This document shows positions 53,057-62,467 of a stretch of 64,000 bases of DNA, piece after piece. The first letter of the stretch is position 1, and each line of letters begins with the position of its first letter. The notes under the pieces are model-generated. The model did no database searches. It was not told the origin of the DNA and saw only the letters and a program-made list of their open reading frames with translations. Made by a program: the position numbers and the translations under genes. This DNA is from DATJKD01 sp963834855 (GTDB taxonomy: Bacteria; Pseudomonadota; Gammaproteobacteria; Steroidobacterales; Steroidobacteraceae): positions 62,001 to 126,000 of the forward strand of contig CAWIDH010000022.1 in NCBI GenBank assembly GCA_963834855.1, in the 5' to 3' direction.

Positions 53057-54108
53057 TCAACTGGCTTCGACAAGCTGCTCGAACGGTAGCAGCCCGGTAC
53101 CCGGGTGACAATTCGCGTACTCGAATCGCCCGGCCCCGCGCGGCAGAACATAGACCTCATGCCAGAGTCGCAGGCGCATCGCGGGGCCGAGCTCAGTGGC
53201 CATCGCGAGGAATTCGTTGAAGATCGCGAGATGCGTCGGGTGCGAGGCTGCCCACCGCTCCAAATGCCCGAGCGAAACGAAATGCGCCAGCGCGAAAGTG
53301 CGTTGGCTGGACGAGCCGTCCGGTTCCAGCTCGTGCATGAAGCGGCACGAAAAGCAGCCGGTTTCGCGCGGATGGTCGCGCAGGTAGTCCATGCCCCGGA
53401 TCAGGACAGGATAGACGCGCTCTTGATAGAGATCGGCTTCGCGACCGGTGCAGTCGGTCGAGTCTTGTGCCGAACGAATGACGCACACGTGCCTGGGTGG
53501 CTCAACGCTGAGGCGGCGCGCGAACGTGGTCCGCTTGCGCGGGTCGAGTGTGCGATCGACATCGAGACATCGAGGCTCGCCGAGACCGGGATGCGGTCGC
53601 GCGCGCCACCCCAGTAGCCGTGCTCGGCCACCGGACCGAACAGCCGCGAGCCCAGCGCGGCGAGGCCGGCCGGCCGATCATCGCCCGAGAACAATGTTTC
53701 GCGATGGTCTTCGGGGGCACTGAAGACCTCGCGCCAGTAGCCCGTGTCGCCGGCGAGGCGCTCAGGCGCCGACCACCAGGCGGCGAATTCGCCGTTCGCC
53801 CATTGGCGGTAGCTCGCCTCGTCCGGCCAGTAGCAGACCAGCACGTCGTTGCGATAGCCCCGGGCATCCGTGTACCACGCCTGTTCGATGCGAGGCGCGT
53901 GACCATCGACCCATTTCCGTAACGATGCAACCTCGGGCGGAGAAGTCTGCCTCTCCGATTGCACGCCGAGGCATACGACGATCGGGCGGGGCAACGCCGA
54001 CAGATCACTGCAGAAGGCCGGCACAGGTGGCACCCAGGCTTCAGGCATCCGCAACGGACAGCGCCGCTCCGAACCTGCAGTCAGGCTGATCCGTGGAGTC
54101 GGGGTCAT
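53057..54108 (-). CDS. oxd: Aldoxime dehydratase (haem lyase), one frameshift
   Basis: Dehydrates aldoximes to nitriles with ferrous haem; 350 residues when joined, the normal size. First frame: CPLRMPEAWVPPVPAF, LVCYWPDEASYRQWA, YWREVFSAPEDHRETLFSG, GYWGGARDRIPV. After about 53575 the frame changes: HVCVIRSAQDSTDCTG, LYQERVYPVLIRGMDYL, GCFSCRFMHEL, SHPTHLAIFNEF, LRLWHEV and EYANCHPGTGLLP, all family hallmarks that include the haem-ligand and catalytic histidine regions. The 1052-base span is off by one base. The promoter should lie in 54109-54338, where I see no clear operator. Confidence 0.88.
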
Positions 54109-54338
54109 GGGCGCGGGTTGGGGGCGACGCCAATCAGTGGCGGAATTGAGGATAACCCGACGAGCGTCGGCGGACTTGACTCAGCGGGAACTCTGCCGGC
54201 ACGCAGGGGAAGCAGCCATTCGGTTAGCCGCTGTCCCTTCTGGTTTCCAGACTATTTGGAGCTGATGGGCACGTGGCTCGGCCGTGCCGCGACGCGCGCA
54301 CACCAGGCAGCAACACCAGCTGCTCGCATGAGGGATCT

Positions 54339-54809
54339 TCACTTAGCGGCATTTTCGGCAGGAATCGCGTCAACAGGCGCCTCGAACGCAATGAAGAGAA
54401 CACAAGGCGCACCATTTCCGCACACTGCCTTATGGGGCACCTTCGCGGGGCCATAGGCATACGAGCCGGACTTGAGGGTGGTTGTCGGTTGGCCCTCGTA
54501 AGTCACGTGCAGCTCCCCGGAGACCAACACCATGCGCTCGGCCGACGTGTGCCAGTGATTGGGAATGGTGAAGTTCGCCGGCACCTTGAAGAAGACATCT
54601 GCGTTCTCCTTTGCGGGGTCACCGTGAAGAACTGCAATTTCGCACCCCTTCGGGATGAAGTCTGGACATGGACCCCACTTGAGCTGCGTGTCTTTGAACG
54701 TAAACGCCAGTGCCGGCTCCGCGGCGAGGGTGAGTGGGCTTGCAAAAATCAGCAGAGCCGACGAGACAACCGGCAGTACTTTCAACACGGCGACCTCCCT
54801 CATGTTCAT
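54339..54809 (-). CDS. Exported cupin-domain protein
   Basis: 156 residues. Signal peptide MNMREVAVLKVLPVVSSALL to LAAEP; single small cupin with VPANFTIPNHWHTSAERMVLVSGELHV and the second metal motif LKSGSYAYGPAKVPHKAVC. His/Glu ligands intact. Periplasmic cupins of this form are of unknown function; may be a dioxygenase or binding protein. It lies 34 bases after the MFS gene on the same strand. Confidence 0.82.
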   Translation of the reverse strand: MNMREVAVLKVLPVVSSALLIFASPLTLAAEPALAFTFKDTQLKWGPCPDFIPKGCEIAVLHGDPAKENADVFFKVPANFTIPNHWHTSAERMVLVSGELHVTYEGQPTTTLKSGSYAYGPAKVPHKAVCGNGAPCVLFIAFEAPVDAIPAENAAK

Positions 54810-54843
54810 GGCGACCCCTCGTGGCGGACCCGCACTCGATCAT

Positions 54844-56175
54844 TCAGAGAATATTCCGATCCGGGCCTGGCCTCACCTCGACGTGATCGACACCCAGGGT
54901 CGAATGGAGTGCCGGCCCGGACGGTTGCTGGTGTCGGCGCATCAGGATCCGGGGCGCCGTCTCGCGCAGGCCGAGCGCCAGCACGCCGGCCGCGACCGCG
55001 AGCGCGAGCATGATCCAGAGCGGTGCCTGCAGACCGGCGAGATCCGCGGCGAAGCCGGCGATCGACGGGGAGAGCACGCCGCCGATGACCTCGCCGGTCC
55101 CCATGCACACGCCGAGCACCGTGGCGATGTGCCGGCGGTCGACGCTCTCGGACGGGACGGTCGCCATGAAGAGCGGAAAGATCCCCACCAGGCCCCAGCC
55201 GACGAAGAAGATGGCCGCCAGCACCCAGACCGAGCCGTCGAAGTACATCGCGCCCAGGGGCAGGATCACGCCGATCAGTGGCATGGCGATCATCAGCGGC
55301 CGGCGGCCGATGCGATCCGACAACCCGGAGATGAGAAACGCGCCGACGGTCGCCGAAATGCCGAGCGTGCCCATGAGCCAGCCCATCGTCTGCGCGTCGT
55401 AGCCGCGCACGCGCGTCAGGAAAAGCGGCATGAACGCCCAGCACACGACGAGGTACGACACCAGCAGCACACCCATCAGGGCGCAGATGAGGACGTTGCG
55501 CTCCGCGAGCGCCTCGCGCCAGGTCATCGCGGCACCGGCGGCTTCGCGCGGCGGCGTGTCGGGTCGCGCCGCCGGCTCGTGAATCAGCTTCCACATCAGC
55601 AGCGCCGCGAGTAGCCCGGGTATGCCGGCGAGGAAGAAGGCATGGCGCCAGCCGAAGGTCGTCGCGAACGCCACCAGGAGCACCGGGGCCACGAACGAGC
55701 CGAGCAGGTTGGAGCCGAAGTTCTGCGTTACGCCCATCGCGAGCCCGCGGCGCTCCGGCTTCACGTCCGCGGCGATCATGGCCTGGCTGATCGGCATGAT
55801 GCCGCCCTCGGCGGCACCCATGAGCAGGCGCGCGCCCAGCATCGCGGCGAACGAGCTGGCCAGGCCCGACAAGAAGGAGCACGCCGAGAAGGCGAGCGTC
55901 GCCATGATCAGCAGGCCCTTGCGGCTCCCGGTCCGGTCGGAGATGACGCCGATGCCGAAGGCGGCGCCTGCCCAGGTGAGCGAAAGCGCGCTCGCGAGAA
56001 TTCCGACCTGGGTGTTGCTCAAGCCCAGTTCGGGCTGCACGAACGGCATCAGGAAGTTGAGCGCGTTGCGGTCGAAGAAGACGATCCCGAAGTTGAGGCT
56101 CAGGAGCGTGACCAGCATGACCTGGTACGCCGAGCTGCTTTCGGTCGTCGGGGTCTGCGCGCGATCCACGGACAC
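54844..56175 (-). CDS. Major facilitator transporter
   Basis: Inner-membrane transporter of 443 residues with 12 predicted helices, from a GTG at 56175. The helix 2-3 loop reads GVISDRTGSRKGLL, the family signature, repeated in the second half as GLSDRIGRRPLM. First helix LVTLLSLNFGIVFFDRNALNFLMPF belongs to the aromatic-acid or anion:H+ symporter-like branches. A natural role is moving the product acid or the substrate of the neighbouring amidase. It lies 23 bases after the gst gene. Confidence 0.88.
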   Translation of the reverse strand: MSVDRAQTPTTESSSAYQVMLVTLLSLNFGIVFFDRNALNFLMPFVQPELGLSNTQVGILASALSLTWAGAAFGIGVISDRTGSRKGLLIMATLAFSACSFLSGLASSFAAMLGARLLMGAAEGGIMPISQAMIAADVKPERRGLAMGVTQNFGSNLLGSFVAPVLLVAFATTFGWRHAFFLAGIPGLLAALLMWKLIHEPAARPDTPPREAAGAAMTWREALAERNVLICALMGVLLVSYLVVCWAFMPLFLTRVRGYDAQTMGWLMGTLGISATVGAFLISGLSDRIGRRPLMIAMPLIGVILPLGAMYFDGSVWVLAAIFFVGWGLVGIFPLFMATVPSESVDRRHIATVLGVCMGTGEVIGGVLSPSIAGFAADLAGLQAPLWIMLALAVAAGVLALGLRETAPRILMRRHQQPSGPALHSTLGVDHVEVRPGPDRNIL

Positions 56176-56198
56176 TCGGACGTCTCGGGCGATCGCGG

Positions 56199-56810
56199 CT
56201 ATCCAGCCGTGATCGGTCGGTGACCCGGCCGGGCCGCGATGCGCGCGCACCAGTCGCGGATCGCCGGGTAGCGCGAAAGCGGGAAGCCGCCTTCCTCGGC
56301 GACGTGCGTGTAGGCGTAGAGACCGATATCGGCGAGCGTAAACTGGTTCGCGACCAGGTAGTTCTTGTCCGCGAGTCCCTGCTCGAGCACGTCGAGCGCC
56401 GCAAAGCCGAGGCGCCGTTTGTCGGTGAGCTTCTCGCCGAGCTCCGCCTCGGTCTTGTGGAGCGAGTGCAGCCAGAAGCGGACGGTCGCGACATTGGGCT
56501 CGAGGTTGTACTGCTCGAAGCACAGCCACTGCCACATCCGCGCCCGGTCGAGAGAATCCCCTGGAATCAGCGCCGACCCCTCGGCGAGGAAGCTGATGAT
56601 CGCGTGGCTCTCCGACAGAAACCCCTTGCCCGGGATCTCGAGCAGCGGAATGCGGCCGTTGGGGTTCTTCGCCAGGTATTCCGGCGTCCTCGAGGCACCG
56701 CGAAGGATGTCGAGCTCGACGAGCTCGTAGGGCAGCTCGAGCTCACGCAGCACCAGCCGGACCTTGTAGCCGTTACCGGAGGGCAGGTAGTCGTAGAGTC
56801 GGTACGTCAT
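56199..56810 (-). CDS. Glutathione S-transferase family protein
   Basis: 203 residues: thioredoxin-fold half (YLPSGNGYKVRLVLREL, NPNGRIPLLEIPGKGFLSESHAIISFL) and helical half with FTLADIGLYAYTHVAEEGGF. The N-terminal catalytic Ser in LPSGNGYK replaces the Cys/Tyr of other classes. Its 5' end, including the ATGA overlap, was copied to 61773-61840. It overlaps the HDAC-like gene by 4 bases. Substrate unknown. Confidence 0.92.
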   Translation of the reverse strand: MTYRLYDYLPSGNGYKVRLVLRELELPYELVELDILRGASRTPEYLAKNPNGRIPLLEIPGKGFLSESHAIISFLAEGSALIPGDSLDRARMWQWLCFEQYNLEPNVATVRFWLHSLHKTEAELGEKLTDKRRLGFAALDVLEQGLADKNYLVANQFTLADIGLYAYTHVAEEGGFPLSRYPAIRDWCARIAARPGHRPITAG

Positions 56811-57940
56811 GTCTCGACGCCTCGGCGCAACTTCTCCTCGAGCTTCCTCACGAGATCCTCCGCCTTGCGTATGACGGCGTCCTGATGGGGCTGCAGCGCC
56901 TGGTAGCCGAGGCCGTTCAGCAGTTCATGGAACGGGTCGACGACACCGGTCCGTATTCCCGACAGCTCTTCCATCACGGCGAGGCCGAAGAACGGCACGG
57001 TGGGCGCGTTGTAACCACCTTCATGGCACATGACGAGCCGCCCGCCGCAGAGCGTGTCCGCGGCGGCCATGAGCTTCTTCGTCAGGCTGCGGTAGCCTTC
57101 GCTGGTCATCATCTGTCGCCCGAGCGGGTCGTGCGCGCCGGCATCGAAACCCGACGGCACGATGATCATGTCGGGTCGGTAGGCGTGCAGTGCGGGCAGC
57201 ACTACCCGGTCGAACACCGCCTCGTATGCGCCGACCCCCGAACCGGGTGGCAGGGGAATGTTGATGTTGAATCCTTCGCCCCGTCCGGCGCCGTTCTCGG
57301 TCAAGTGCCCCGAGTTTGGCGGGAAGCAGTTGTCCTGGTGCACGGAAATCGTCAAGGCGCGGGGTTCCTCCCAGAAGGCCGCCTGCGTGCCGTTGCCGTG
57401 ATGAACGTCCCAGTCGGCGAACGCAACGCGGTCGATCCCGCGCGCCTCGAGCAGATGCCGGCCGGCGATTGCGGCGTTGCCGAACAGGCAGAAACCCATG
57501 GCGAGGTCCGGCAGCGCGTGATGTCCGGGAGGACGCACCAGCGCGTAGGCGTTCTGCACGGTCCGATCCAGCACCGCGTCCGCTGCCTCGACCACGCCGC
57601 CCGCCGCAAGCATCGCGATGTCGAAACTGCCGCGGCCCATCGGCGTGAAGACGCCCGCGTCAACGCCGATCTGTTCGTTGAGCGACCGGATCTTGTCGAG
57701 GTGCGCGCGGGTGTGCACGCGGAGAATCTCCGTGTCCGTGGCGGGACGAGCCTCGATGGCCGTGAGCTGCTTCAAGAGCCCGCTCGTTTCGAGCAGGTTG
57801 CGGAACCGGCGCTTGGTTTCCGGGTTCTCGACGTGCTCGTGCGGCTGCACCGGGAAGCCGAACGGAAGCGGGCCGGCGAAATTGCCGGTGTTGTGCCACA
57901 TGCAGAGCTCATGGAAGACGAAACCGGTCGCCACGGGCAT
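56807..57940 (-). CDS. Class II histone deacetylase-like amidohydrolase
   Basis: Zinc amidohydrolase of 377 residues from ATG 57940 (TTG 57955 in frame is an alternative). Active-site features: RPPGHHALPDLAMGFCLFGN, zinc ligands in DWDVHHGNGTQ and GFDAGAHDPLG, and the gating Gly-rich HEGGYNAP. Bacterial members of this group deacetylate polyamines or other N-acyl substrates. In this cluster it may remove an acyl group from a pathway compound. It lies 22 bases after the amidase gene. Confidence 0.9.
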   Translation of the reverse strand: MPVATGFVFHELCMWHNTGNFAGPLPFGFPVQPHEHVENPETKRRFRNLLETSGLLKQLTAIEARPATDTEILRVHTRAHLDKIRSLNEQIGVDAGVFTPMGRGSFDIAMLAAGGVVEAADAVLDRTVQNAYALVRPPGHHALPDLAMGFCLFGNAAIAGRHLLEARGIDRVAFADWDVHHGNGTQAAFWEEPRALTISVHQDNCFPPNSGHLTENGAGRGEGFNINIPLPPGSGVGAYEAVFDRVVLPALHAYRPDMIIVPSGFDAGAHDPLGRQMMTSEGYRSLTKKLMAAADTLCGGRLVMCHEGGYNAPTVPFFGLAVMEELSGIRTGVVDPFHELLNGLGYQALQPHQDAVIRKAEDLVRKLEEKLRRGVET

Positions 57941-57962
57941 TCCCCCCGCAATCAATGGTTGA

Positions 57963-59400
57963 TCAGGCGGCCGCCGCGAGCGCGAGCGGCGCGACGCGTG
58001 GCCAGGGCATGCTGCGTTCCAGTTGCGCAGCCAGGTTGATCAGCACGTCTTCGGCGCCGAAGCGCCCGACGAACTGCATGCCGATCGGCAGGCCGTCTCC
58101 GGTGCGCGCCAGGGGCAGCGAGATAGCGGGTTGCCCCGTCGTGTTGAAGACCGGGGTAAACGGCGTGAACTCGAACACCTTGCGCGTCCAGCCCTCCGCA
58201 TCGAGCGACGAGTCGTTGGCATCGATCGTTCCCAGGGGTGGCGGCGGCGCGGGCAGGGTCGGCGTAAGCAGGACGTCGTACTGCTCGAAGAACGCCGCGA
58301 ACGTTCGGCGGATGCGGTTGGCGACATCCATGGCGTGCAGCAGATCCGTCGCCTTCAAGGTCTGACCGTGCCGGTAACAGGCGAGCGTCGTCGCTTCGAG
58401 CGTGCTCGCGTCGATCGATCGTCTGAGCGCAATAGCCACCTGGTCGATCCACGCGGTCAGATTCGCAGTCCAGTACACCATAGTGGTCGACACGAACTCG
58501 TCCCAGTCGAGCGCCGGCGCGGCCTCGGTCACCGAGTGCCCCGACGCTTCGCATTGCCGGACGGTGTCCTTGACGGCCTTCAGCACCTCGGGATCGGTCC
58601 CTTGACCACCCCAGGCCGTGCTCATGACCGCAATGTGCAGACGCTCTGGCCGCGCGGTTCATGGCCTCCGTGTAGGAGCAGGTCGGCTGCGGTGCCACGT
58701 ATGGGTCGCCGAGGCCGGCCCCTTGCACCGCGTCGAGCAGCGCCGCGCAGTCGCGCACCGAGCGTGTCACGGCGAATTCGATGCCGAGACCGTTGAGTCC
58801 CTCCGCGGCGTCCGGTCCGATGGGTGTGCGCGCGCGCGTGGGCTTGAGGCCCACGAGTCCGCAGCAGGCCGCGGGGATGCGGATGGAGCCGCCGCCGTCA
58901 TTGGCATGCGCGAGCGGCACGATGCCGGCCGCCACGGCCGACGCGGATCCACCACTCGAGCCGCCAGGTGAGCGCGTCGTGTCCCAGGGGTTGCGCGTCG
59001 CGCCATGAACGACGTTCTCCGTGGTGGCGCAGTAGCCGAACTCGGGGCTCGCGGCGCGGCCGATCGTGCGCAGCCCTGCGCGCCGGAATCGCGCCATGAG
59101 GTCCGTGTCGTGGGGGAAGACGAGCCCTCGAGCGAGGCGGCTGCCCAGTTCCATCTTCTGTCCCGCCGCGTGCAGCACGAGGTCCTTGGTCACGAACGGC
59201 ACGCCCGCGAACGGCGCCGCGGGATCGTCGCTGCCCGCGAGCGGTTCGGCATAGGTCTCGATCACCGCATTGATGCGAGGGTTGACCGATTCCAGCATGC
59301 GCCGCGCGCAGCCCAGCGCCTCCGCGCCCTTCACCTCGCGCCTGCGTATGAGATCGGCGAGACCCAGACCGTCGAGCTCGATGTATTCGGACAGCTTCAT
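57963..59400 (-). CDS. Amidase (amidase signature family), one frameshift
   Basis: Hydrolyses amides to acid and ammonia; about 479 residues. Catalytic triad Lys72 (FVTKDLV), cis-Ser148 (SPGGSSGGSASAV) and Ser172 (GGGSIRIPAACCGL) is complete. After about 58645-58655 the rest continues in another frame as LHIAVMSTAWGGQ, then LLTPTLPAPPPPLG and ISLPLARTGDGLPIGMQFVG. A one-base indel explains it. Starts by overlapping the TonB gene by 4 bases. Amide hydrolysis fits a nitrile/amide-degrading cluster, although no nitrile hydratase is present. Confidence 0.88.
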
Positions 59401-61736
59401 CGGAAGCGATAGGCGAGCGTGGCGCCGAAAGTCCGTTGCTCTCCGAGGATCTCGAGCGCGAAGAACGCGATGTTGTTGATGTAGGTGATGTATTCCTCGT
59501 CGAAGATGTTCGTGCCGTACACCGCCGCCTCCCAGCGGCCGTCCGGCGAGGCGATCGAGGCGCGCATGTTCGCGACCCAGTAGTCCTCGGCCGTATCGAA
59601 CACCTGGTTCGTGGCTTCCAGGAAGCGCTCGTCCACCCATCGGTAGTCGACACCGATCATGGCGTTCCAGTCGTTCAACACGGGCCGGCGATACTGCACG
59701 ATGCCGTTGTAGGTCCATGTGGGCGAGTTGACCGGGGTCTTGCCTTCGAGCGAGACGGGGCCCGCGTACGTGCTGATGACCCGGTCGGTGTCCTGGTACT
59801 CCGCGTCGAGCCAGCCGACGCCCTGCCTCACGAACCAGTGCTCGCCCGGCGCCCACTCCAGTTCCAGTTCGGCGCCCAGGTTTTCCTGCTCGCCGATGTT
59901 ACGAGTGATCGGCACCAGCGGCGAGACCGGGTCGTCCACGTTTACCTGGACGTCTTCGTACTGGTAGTGGAACACGGCCGCGTTGAGCTGCACCCTGCCG
60001 TCCATCCAGCGGCTCTTGAGGCCGATCTCCTGCGCGAAAATCTCCTCCGGGTCGAACGTGGTGGCGGCTCCCGCGAACGGCAGGCTGTAGCCGCCTGCGC
60101 GATAGCCGGTGGTCAGGTTGCCGTACAGCAGCACGTCCTCCGCCGGCGTCCATTCGAGGCCGAGGATCCAGGATTCGTCCTCGTCCGTGCGGCTGTCCGA
60201 AAAGAGCGGTGCGATCGGCCCGAGAAACGGGCATGCCGGCGAGCCGATCGGTGGGGTCGGGTTCTCGGGGGTTGGGGCGAACGTCGTGATCAGGCACGGC
60301 GTGACGAACTTCTCCTTGCCCGTCTGCGGCAGATTGCCGAGTCCGAGCAGCACGTCATTCACTTCCGTGTCGTCGTGGGTATACCGCAGACCGGCGGTGA
60401 CGGTGACCGCGTCGGTAACGTCGAACTCGCCATTCAGGAACGCCGCGATCGACTCGAGCTTCTGATTGAACTGCGCAAAGAACTGGTCCGCGAACGGCGG
60501 CGTCACGCCAGGCAGCGGCTGCTCGCTCAGGTCCGAGCCGTCGACCTGGTCGAGGTCGTCCTGTTCATAGAAGAGTCCTGCAGTGTAGCGCCAGCGGTCC
60601 CCGATCTCCCCGTTCAGGCGCAGCTCCTGCGTGAACTGGTTCATCTCGTTGTAGTAGTGCGTGCTCGTCGAGTCGAAGATGTCGCTCTGACTGTCTTCAC
60701 GATGGATGCGCTCGTAGTACTCGGCGGCGGTGATCGAGGTGAGCTGCGCCCCGCCCAGGTCATACGAGAGACGCAGATAGCCGCCATAGAACGTGTCGTC
60801 GACGTTGGGCGGCGTGTTCTGGTTGATCGTGAAGGCATCGTCCGGCTCGAATTCGCCTTCCGGAAATCCTTCGAGCGTCGCGAAGCCGGCGAACTTGGAG
60901 CATGCGGACGGTCGCGTGAGCGACTCACCGCTCAGCGTTTCCGAGCAGATGCCCGGTGCCCCGAAGTTGAAGATGCCGGGCCCCTTCCAGGCGACCTTCT
61001 CGCTCTGGTCGGCACCGCCGTGGACCAGCGCGCGGACCGTCAGACGATCACCTTCCCACAGCAGTTGCCCGCGCACGTCGTAGAGGTCGGGCTGGCCGTG
61101 CTCTTCGGCCGTGAACAGATTGTCCTGCGGGCCGCCGTCGCCGAACTCGGTGTTGAACGACAGTCGCCCGCTCAGGCTCTCCGTCAACCCGCCGTTGATG
61201 ACGCCGCTGACACGGTAGCGCTCGTGCTCGTCGAGACCCAGCTCGACACCGGCATCGAATTCCTGCGTCGGCGCCTTCGTGTAGTAGTTCACCGCACCGC
61301 CGGTCGTGTTGCGCCCGAACAGGGTGCCTTGTGGACCCTTCAGCACCTCGACGCGTGCGACGTCGTACTGGCGCCGCGCGATCATCCACGGCTTGCTGAT
61401 GTAGACCTCGTCGATGTGCTGCGCGACGGGCGAGTCGTACTGACCCTGGAACTCGTTGAGGCCTATTCCGCGGATGTGAACGCTCTGCAGGAACGAATTG
61501 GTCGCGTAGGCCTGCAGGTTCGTGATCTGCGCGGACAGACCGTCGAGCGTTCCGCGCGAGAGTTCCCGATAGCTGTCCTCGTCGAACGCCGTGACCGTCA
61601 GTCCGACGTCCTGGACGGACTGTTCCCGCTTTTTGGCGGTCACGATGATTTCTTCCAGAGTGGCGCCGGCCGAGCCTGGCGGCAGGAGCGCCAGCATGGC
61701 GGCGATCGATGGAACTACACGATGTAACTTGTCCAA
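59397..61736 (-). CDS. TonB-dependent receptor next to amidase
   Basis: 779 residues from a TTG at 61736, preceded by a strong AAGGAGG ribosome site at ideal spacing; this decides the start over the in-frame GTG at 61778. Signal peptide DKLHRVVPSIAAMLALLPPG; plug with EEIIVTAKKREQSVQDVGL and KGPQGTLFGRNTTGGAVNYY; barrel ends ATLAYRFR. It heads the amidase-HDAC-gst-MFS run and is the likely uptake door for the amide substrate. Confidence 0.92.
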   Translation of the reverse strand: MDKLHRVVPSIAAMLALLPPGSAGATLEEIIVTAKKREQSVQDVGLTVTAFDEDSYRELSRGTLDGLSAQITNLQAYATNSFLQSVHIRGIGLNEFQGQYDSPVAQHIDEVYISKPWMIARRQYDVARVEVLKGPQGTLFGRNTTGGAVNYYTKAPTQEFDAGVELGLDEHERYRVSGVINGGLTESLSGRLSFNTEFGDGGPQDNLFTAEEHGQPDLYDVRGQLLWEGDRLTVRALVHGGADQSEKVAWKGPGIFNFGAPGICSETLSGESLTRPSACSKFAGFATLEGFPEGEFEPDDAFTINQNTPPNVDDTFYGGYLRLSYDLGGAQLTSITAAEYYERIHREDSQSDIFDSTSTHYYNEMNQFTQELRLNGEIGDRWRYTAGLFYEQDDLDQVDGSDLSEQPLPGVTPPFADQFFAQFNQKLESIAAFLNGEFDVTDAVTVTAGLRYTHDDTEVNDVLLGLGNLPQTGKEKFVTPCLITTFAPTPENPTPPIGSPACPFLGPIAPLFSDSRTDEDESWILGLEWTPAEDVLLYGNLTTGYRAGGYSLPFAGAATTFDPEEIFAQEIGLKSRWMDGRVQLNAAVFHYQYEDVQVNVDDPVSPLVPITRNIGEQENLGAELELEWAPGEHWFVRQGVGWLDAEYQDTDRVISTYAGPVSLEGKTPVNSPTWTYNGIVQYRRPVLNDWNAMIGVDYRWVDERFLEATNQVFDTAEDYWVANMRASIASPDGRWEAAVYGTNIFDEEYITYINNIAFFALEILGEQRTFGATLAYRFR

Positions 61737-61772
61737 GGCGCCCTCCTTGTCGATTCGCGATGGCAGGGCGTC

Positions 61773-61840
61773 AGTCACGTAGCCCAGCCAGACCTCGTAG
61801 CCGTTGCGGACGGCAGGTAGTCATGGAGTCGGTACGTCAT
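61773..61840 (-). pseudogene. Duplicated 5' end of the gst gene
   Basis: Read on the minus strand, the first 57 bases match the start of the gst gene at 56199-56810 at about 50 positions (TYRL-x-DYLPS), then lose frame by a single missing base and drift off. It overlaps the ilvH stop as ATGA, exactly as the intact copy overlaps the HDAC gene. Only the start of the gene was copied. Confidence 0.75.
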
Positions 61841-62331
61841 GTCTCGAGCGTCTCCTTGCCCTTCTGGATCGCGAGCGCGCCGCTGCGCACGACCTCGAGC
61901 ACCTCGCCGTAGTCGCCGACCTCGGCGACGAAACGACTGATGTCCGCTTCGCTGCTGGTGAGCTCGATCGTGAAGCTATCGGGTGCGTCCCACAGCACGC
62001 GCGCACCGGCGCGCTGCGCCGCGGACCACAGCTTGCCGATCTGCGTGGCGCGCGCCTTGACCTTGATGAGCAGCAGCTCACGCTCGAAGTGCTCCTCGCG
62101 CGTGACGTCCTCGACGTCCACGACGTCGACCAGCTTGAGCAGCTGTGTCGAGATCTGGTGGATCACGGCGTCGCTGCCGGTCGTCACCAGCGTCAGGCGC
62201 GAGACCGCCGAGTCGTCGGTCGGCGCGACGGAGAGCGACTCGATGTTGTAGCCGCGGGTCGAAAACATGCCCGCGACCCGGCTCAAGGCGCCGACCTCGT
62301 TCTGCATCGTGACGGAGATGATGTGCCGCAC
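61837..62331 (-). CDS. ilvH: Acetolactate synthase small (regulatory) subunit
   Basis: 164 residues: ACT domain (RHIISVTMQNEVGALSRVAGMFSTRGYNIESLSVAPT) and C-terminal half with KVKARATQIGKLWSAA. Binds valine for feedback control of branched-chain amino acid synthesis. Normally it follows the large subunit gene; here it is alone, on the opposite strand, with a PEP-CTERM gene in between. Its last codons and stop are shared with the gst fossil. Confidence 0.95.
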   Translation of the reverse strand: MRHIISVTMQNEVGALSRVAGMFSTRGYNIESLSVAPTDDSAVSRLTLVTTGSDAVIHQISTQLLKLVDVVDVEDVTREEHFERELLLIKVKARATQIGKLWSAAQRAGARVLWDAPDSFTIELTSSEADISRFVAEVGDYGEVLEVVRSGALAIQKGKETLET

Positions 62332-62467
62332 GCATCGAGCATAGCGTACGGCCGCGGAATCTCTCTATCGGCGCAAGTGCTTCGTTACCTCGATATTCGA
62401 TCTGATGCTGAGGTCATGGCGGTGGTCGAGTGCCGGCACCGGTCAGCGGGACCGGAGCCGGCGCGCC

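Noticed and set aside
59436..61727. 763-codon frame opposite the TonB receptor
   Set aside because: Antisense shadow; composition shows no hydrophobic core or motif.
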